Source: Sandaracinus sp964481145
GTDB lineage: Bacteria; Myxococcota_A; Polyangia; Polyangiales; Sandaracinaceae
Length of the DNA stretch: 64,000 nucleotides
Assembly: GCA_964481145.1 (NCBI GenBank)
Contig: CAYZTA010000005.1
Location: 116,617-180,616 of the forward strand
Direction of reading: 5' to 3'
How positions within the stretch are numbered: the stretch's first letter is position 1; each line of letters opens with the position of its first letter. The notes under the pieces were generated by a model, which saw only the letters and a program-made list of their open reading frames with translations, was not told where the DNA came from and did no database searches. A program made the translations under genes and the position numbers. Positions 60,761 to 64,000 of the stretch are shown piece by piece.

Positions 60761-61765
60761 TTACCAGCGCAACACCGCGCTACCCCAGGCGATGCCACCG
60801 CCCAGCGCGCAGATCAGAATGTTTTGTCCGGGTCGGACCACTCCGCTTCGCACGGCTTCGTCGAGCGCGATGGGGATCGAGGCGCTCGAAGTATTTCCGT
60901 ATCGTTCGAGGTTCAGAAAGAACCGCTCGATCGGAATCTGAATCCGCTCTGAGACGGCTTCGAGGATGCGGAGATTGGCTTGGTGCGGCACCACCCAATC
61001 GATGTCGTCTGGTTTGAGGCCTGCCGTCTCGACCGCGGCGTTGCTTGCAGATGCCAAACTACGTACGGCCACTTTGAAGACCTCACGTCCGTTCATTTCG
61101 ACGAAATGACGTTTGGCCTCGACACTGCGAACACTCGCCGGCTCGGCGCTGCCGCCGCCTGGAATGCGAAGAGCCATCGCATGTTGGCCATCGGCATGAA
61201 TCTTCGTGCTGACGATCCCGCGCCCATCACCGCGCGCGGGGCTGACGACGACTGCGCCGGCTCCATCTCCGAAGAGCACGCAGGTTCCGCGATCATTCCA
61301 ATCGACCACGCGCGAAAGCAATTCGACCCCGATCACCAGAACGTGCTTCGCGCTTCCCGAACGTACGAAGTTGTCCGCGATCGAAAGCGCGTAGCAAAAG
61401 CCGGCGCACGCCGCGGCGAGGTCGAATGCCGGACAATCGCCGCGGGCACCGATCTTCGTCTGCACGAAGGCCGCGGTCGAAGGAAGCGGCATATCGGGGG
61501 TGACGGTGGCGACGATGATGAGGTCGATCTCTTTTGCGTCGATCTCAGCCGCCTCCAAAGCGCGCCGGGCGGCTTCGGCTGCCATGTCGCTCGTGACTTC
61601 GCCTTCGGCAGCGATGCGCCGCTCCCGAATCCCAGTGCGTTCGACGATCCACGCGTCCGATGTGTCCACTTTGGACTCGAGCTCGTGGTTCGATACCACC
61701 CGCGCCGGAACATAGTGCCCCGTGCCAGAAATTCGTGAACCGATGGTCGACAGCGTTTCGCCCAT
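60761..61765 (-). CDS. fabH: 3-oxoacyl-ACP synthase III (FabH)
   Basis: A 334-residue ketoacyl-ACP synthase that starts fatty acid synthesis by condensing acetyl-CoA (or branched acyl-CoA) with malonyl-ACP. Active-site Cys120 sits in DLAAACAGFCYAL, with His in VVPHQANLRILEAV and Asn in ERYGNTSSASIPIAL. Length is normal and the ATG at 61765 matches the family start. Myxobacteria typically use branched starters, which a FabH of this kind would prefer; the residues that decide this are not resolved here. It is isolated from other fab genes. Confidence 0.95.
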   Translation of the reverse strand: MGETLSTIGSRISGTGHYVPARVVSNHELESKVDTSDAWIVERTGIRERRIAAEGEVTSDMAAEAARRALEAAEIDAKEIDLIIVATVTPDMPLPSTAAFVQTKIGARGDCPAFDLAAACAGFCYALSIADNFVRSGSAKHVLVIGVELLSRVVDWNDRGTCVLFGDGAGAVVVSPARGDGRGIVSTKIHADGQHAMALRIPGGGSAEPASVRSVEAKRHFVEMNGREVFKVAVRSLASASNAAVETAGLKPDDIDWVVPHQANLRILEAVSERIQIPIERFFLNLERYGNTSSASIPIALDEAVRSGVVRPGQNILICALGGGIAWGSAVLRW

Positions 61766-62001
61766 ATTTACGCGCTAGCGAGTGTGGACCCGAATGTCCA
61801 CGTGGTTTTTTGGAGTTCGCTCATTTTTGTCGTGGCCGGCGGCAACCAGCCATGGCCAACTGGCCATCCGGTCAGCGGTCGAAGATCCTGGGGGACGACG
61901 GTCATGATGCGAACCGGGGAGCAAACCATCGCTCTGGCCATGCGGCAAGCCGACGCGTCACGAAATGCCGAGTTGGCGTGTCCCGATGAGGCGTGCGAAT
62001 C
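61766..62001. promoter_or_regulatory. 236-bp divergent region with palindrome ATGGCCA-ac-TGGCCAT
   Basis: The palindrome at 61852-61867 lies between divergent fabH and the MFS gene and could bind a regulator of either. A frame through it (61784-62014) looks non-coding. Confidence 0.4.
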
Positions 62002-63369
62002 ATGCGCTCCATGAGCCAAGGAACGGCGCACAGGGACATCTCGATCCGCGAACGATGGGCTCTGCTGAGCGGGGCATCGCGCGGTTTTTGGCTCGTCAAT
62101 TGGGTCAATTTCGGCGATGGGATCGCATATTTCGGCTTCCTCTCGCTCCTTGCGCTTTTTTTCGAACACGACGTTGGCATGTCGACGCGACAAGCGACGA
62201 TCGCAACCAGCACATTCACGGGTTTGGTCACGCTCTTCATGGTGTTCGGGGCGGGCGCGCTCTCCGACCGTCTCGGGGCACGCCGCGCGCTCGGCTGTTC
62301 CATGGCGCTGGTGCTCGTCGGGCGCGTGATGTTGACCGTCGCGCCCAATCTCGGGGTGGGCAGCGCAAGTGCCATGGCCCTCGTATGGGCATCGATTTTG
62401 ATCATGGGATTCGCCGAAGGTGCGCTTCAGCCAGCGCTCTACGCCGGCGTCAAGGAGTACACCGACTCGCGCACGGCGGCGATGGGCTATGCCTTCCTTT
62501 ATTCCATCATGAATTTGGGGATTTTCCTCGGCGAGCTCGCCTCCCCTCTCATTCGAGAGGCGTTCGCGGCCCGGTTCGAGAGCGAGCGCGTGGGCATTCC
62601 CACGGCGGGGATCACCGGTTCGTTTTGGTTTTTTGCGGCGATCACAGCATTCGTTGGGCTCGTTCACGTTCTGTTCTTCACGAAGAAGGTGGAGCTTCGT
62701 GATCGAGAGGTCTCCGCGTCGTCCAAAGAAGGAGAGCGCGAACATCGAGGTCTGCTCGAGCGTCTTCGTGCGCTGCCGATCGCCGATGCGCGATTCGTAT
62801 TCTTTATCTTTGCGCTTCTGCCTGTACGAACGCTCTTTGCGCATCAATGGCTTACGATGCCGGGATATGTGACTCGCGCATTTCCGCCGGAGATCGGCGC
62901 TCGTCTCGAGTGGATTCAAGGGCTCAATCCGATCGTCATCGTATTTGCAGTGCCAGCATTTGCCGTCATGACACGCAAGGTGCGCGTCATCGATGTGATG
63001 ATCGGAGGAACATGGTTGTCTGCGATGGCGACATTCCTTTTGGGTTTCGAGCCAAATCTCGTGTTGCTTCTTTCTTATGTCGTGCTCTTCACGTTGGGCG
63101 AAGCCGTATGGTCATCACGATTTCTCGAGCATGTATCGAATCTCTCACCGAGAGGTCGAGTGGGTGTGTATATGGGGCTCGCCGGTCTTCCGTGGTTTTT
63201 GGCGAAAACCGTGACGGGGTTCTATGCGGGTGATTTGCTCGACCATTTCGTTCCTGAAACAGGTGGAGGATCCCCCGGTACGCTTTGGATCATTCATGGG
63301 ATGATTGCGATGATTTCGCCGATTGCCTTGTGGCTTGGCCGCCGGTGGTTGATCGCTGAGTCCAAATGA
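62002..63369 (+). CDS. MFS transporter, POT-like
   Basis: A 455-residue transporter with about 12 membrane helices. The first loop has FGAGALSDRLGARRALG, the MFS motif A, and FAEGALQPALYAGVKEYTDSR with SIMNLGIFLGELASP resembles the proton-oligopeptide (PTR2/POT) group. A longer loop lies between helices 6 and 7. Solutes could be peptides or drugs. Start: ATG at 62002 with GAGG about ten bases ahead; GTG 61993 and ATG 62011 are alternatives. Confidence 0.82.
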   Translation: MRSMSQGTAHRDISIRERWALLSGASRGFWLVNWVNFGDGIAYFGFLSLLALFFEHDVGMSTRQATIATSTFTGLVTLFMVFGAGALSDRLGARRALGCSMALVLVGRVMLTVAPNLGVGSASAMALVWASILIMGFAEGALQPALYAGVKEYTDSRTAAMGYAFLYSIMNLGIFLGELASPLIREAFAARFESERVGIPTAGITGSFWFFAAITAFVGLVHVLFFTKKVELRDREVSASSKEGEREHRGLLERLRALPIADARFVFFIFALLPVRTLFAHQWLTMPGYVTRAFPPEIGARLEWIQGLNPIVIVFAVPAFAVMTRKVRVIDVMIGGTWLSAMATFLLGFEPNLVLLLSYVVLFTLGEAVWSSRFLEHVSNLSPRGRVGVYMGLAGLPWFLAKTVTGFYAGDLLDHFVPETGGGSPGTLWIIHGMIAMISPIALWLGRRWLIAESK

Positions 63370-63424
63370 CCCTCTCCCCATCAAAGGACGCCTTTCGGCA
63401 TGTCCACTGCATTCACGGGTGTTG

Positions 63425-63913
63425 ATGAAGAGGAGCCAAGGCGGGATTTTTTATCGCTCACGGAGATTCGTGGTGATGGCTGCTCTCGGATGGGGGGTGG
63501 GATGCGCGGCGGATTTCGAGTCCGATCCGGTCCTCATGTGTACCGAAGATCGCGGATGTCCCACTGGGAGTCGATGCAATGAAGATCGGTTGTGTGAGGT
63601 GATTGGGGCTCAAACTCCTGGTCCGGGTGTGCCGAGTCCCATCGCCTTTCTCGATTTCCCTTCTCCTTCATTCGATGGGGAATTCATTCCGCAGTTGGAT
63701 GGAGGGTTCTTCGTGGACACGGGAATCGAGCCCTTCGATGCACAGGGGATCTGCGCTCCGGGGACGACGGCATGTGGCGTCGACTGCGTCGATTTGAATA
63801 CGAATCGAGACCATTGCGGAACATGCGATTTCAGGTGTTCTTTGGGAGAGGATTGCACTTTGGGTGCATGTCTCGAAGGTCTGCCGGGAATTTTACCGAA
63901 TCCGGGAATTTAA
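63425..63913 (+). CDS. Cys-rich lipoprotein
   Basis: A 162-residue lipoprotein (signal ends GWGVGC). The mature part has two cysteine-rich segments: CTEDRGCPTGSRCNEDRLC near residues 40-58 and CGVDCVDLNTNRDHCGTCDFRCSLGEDC near 115-145, the latter of the type found in many delta-proteobacterial surface proteins (CGxxCxxxxxDxxHCGxCxxxC). Function unknown, likely a disulphide-stabilised surface protein. The ATG at 63425 is preferred over GTG 63419. A strong terminator follows. Confidence 0.75.
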   Translation: MKRSQGGIFYRSRRFVVMAALGWGVGCAADFESDPVLMCTEDRGCPTGSRCNEDRLCEVIGAQTPGPGVPSPIAFLDFPSPSFDGEFIPQLDGGFFVDTGIEPFDAQGICAPGTTACGVDCVDLNTNRDHCGTCDFRCSLGEDCTLGACLEGLPGILPNPGI

Positions 63914-63945
63914 GAGTGGGGCGTGTCCGCATATTCCGGACCAAG

Positions 63946-63993
63946 GACTATACAGGATCGCGTTGAGCGCGATCCTGTATAGTCGTTTCTTTT
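63946..63993 (+). terminator. Strong intrinsic terminator
   Basis: GACTATACAGGATCGCG (63946-63962) pairs perfectly over 17 bases with the right arm at 63968-63984 around the loop TTGAG, followed by GTTTCTTTT. It ends the lipoprotein transcript. Confidence 0.9.
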
Positions 63994-64000
63994 CGGAGGG

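Noticed and set aside
61768..62919. 383-residue minus-strand frame across the MFS gene
   Set aside because: Charged low-complexity product opposite a clear membrane transporter.

Overview
This window is about 64 kb of dense, roughly 60% GC bacterial chromosome. It carries 56 genes that I accept as probable coding sequences plus two gene remnants, and no rRNA, tRNA, CRISPR array or intact insertion sequence that I could recognise. The style of the genome suggests a myxobacterium (Myxococcota, perhaps a Sandaracinus-like lineage). The signs are many lipoproteins with an Asp-Ala-Gly-rich linker, a cytosolic Ser/Thr kinase with a trans-membrane segment and PEGA domain, an FHA-linked sigma-54-activator-like protein, an AgmX/PglI-type TonB-like C-terminus, a GAF-GAF-PAS hybrid kinase and a glycine-rich RRM protein. 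The lineage is an inference from gene style; no marker gene was compared.

Layout. 1-8.7 kb: two unknown proteins, a sterol-desaturase-family enzyme, RNA 3'-phosphate cyclase (rtcA), a Rossmann-fold reductase-like protein, a UvrD/Rep-type helicase, a SIMPL-domain protein and a small secreted DUF2914-like protein. 8.7-17 kb: trmO, fur, an unknown protein, rsgA, a lipoprotein, a tiny winged-helix regulator with an elaborate palindromic upstream region, a GT39-type membrane glycosyltransferase and a small membrane protein. 17-23 kb: a six-gene minus-strand signalling cluster, mostly joined by ATGA start/stop overlaps, holding a membrane protein, an FHA-AAA+ protein with degenerate catalytic motifs, a Ser/Thr kinase, a Leu/Ile/Val-type binding lipoprotein, a lipoprotein and a TPR-like protein. 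This is the best candidate for an undescribed system here.

23-35 kb: APC amino-acid permease, PqqC-like oxidase, SecD-head-like lipoprotein, XRE regulator, RluA-type pseudouridine synthase, tag, DUF3105 protein, lipoprotein, DEAD-box helicase with DbpA-type tail, a small protein, RRM protein, Gre-like factor, crotonase and a Cys-rich lipoprotein. 35-47 kb: M49-like metallopeptidase lipoprotein, AgmX-type lipoprotein, hybrid histidine kinase, metallophosphoesterase, ClC channel/exchanger, a DUF4351 (Rpn) remnant, an FAD/NAD(P)-binding protein and a sigma-54 activator without a sensor domain. 47-64 kb: ppdK, a scar with an AAA-ATPase (DUF4143-type) remnant and five 22-bp tandem repeats, a 1,380-residue membrane protein built from two related halves, an M50 protease with CBS domains, a class V aminotransferase, an extensin-like protein, a YheU-like protein, a DUF455 ferritin-like protein, an ATP-grasp-like protein, an RsbT-like kinase with a partner, fabH, an MFS transporter and a final lipoprotein with a strong terminator.

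Across the window several genes lack a Shine-Dalgarno sequence and instead have a TGCTA(C/T)-type extended -10 box 8-12 bases before the start codon, which suggests many leaderless or nearly leaderless mRNAs. Start codons below were chosen with this in mind and are the least certain part of the annotation. All functional calls rest on reading motifs by eye; no database search was run.
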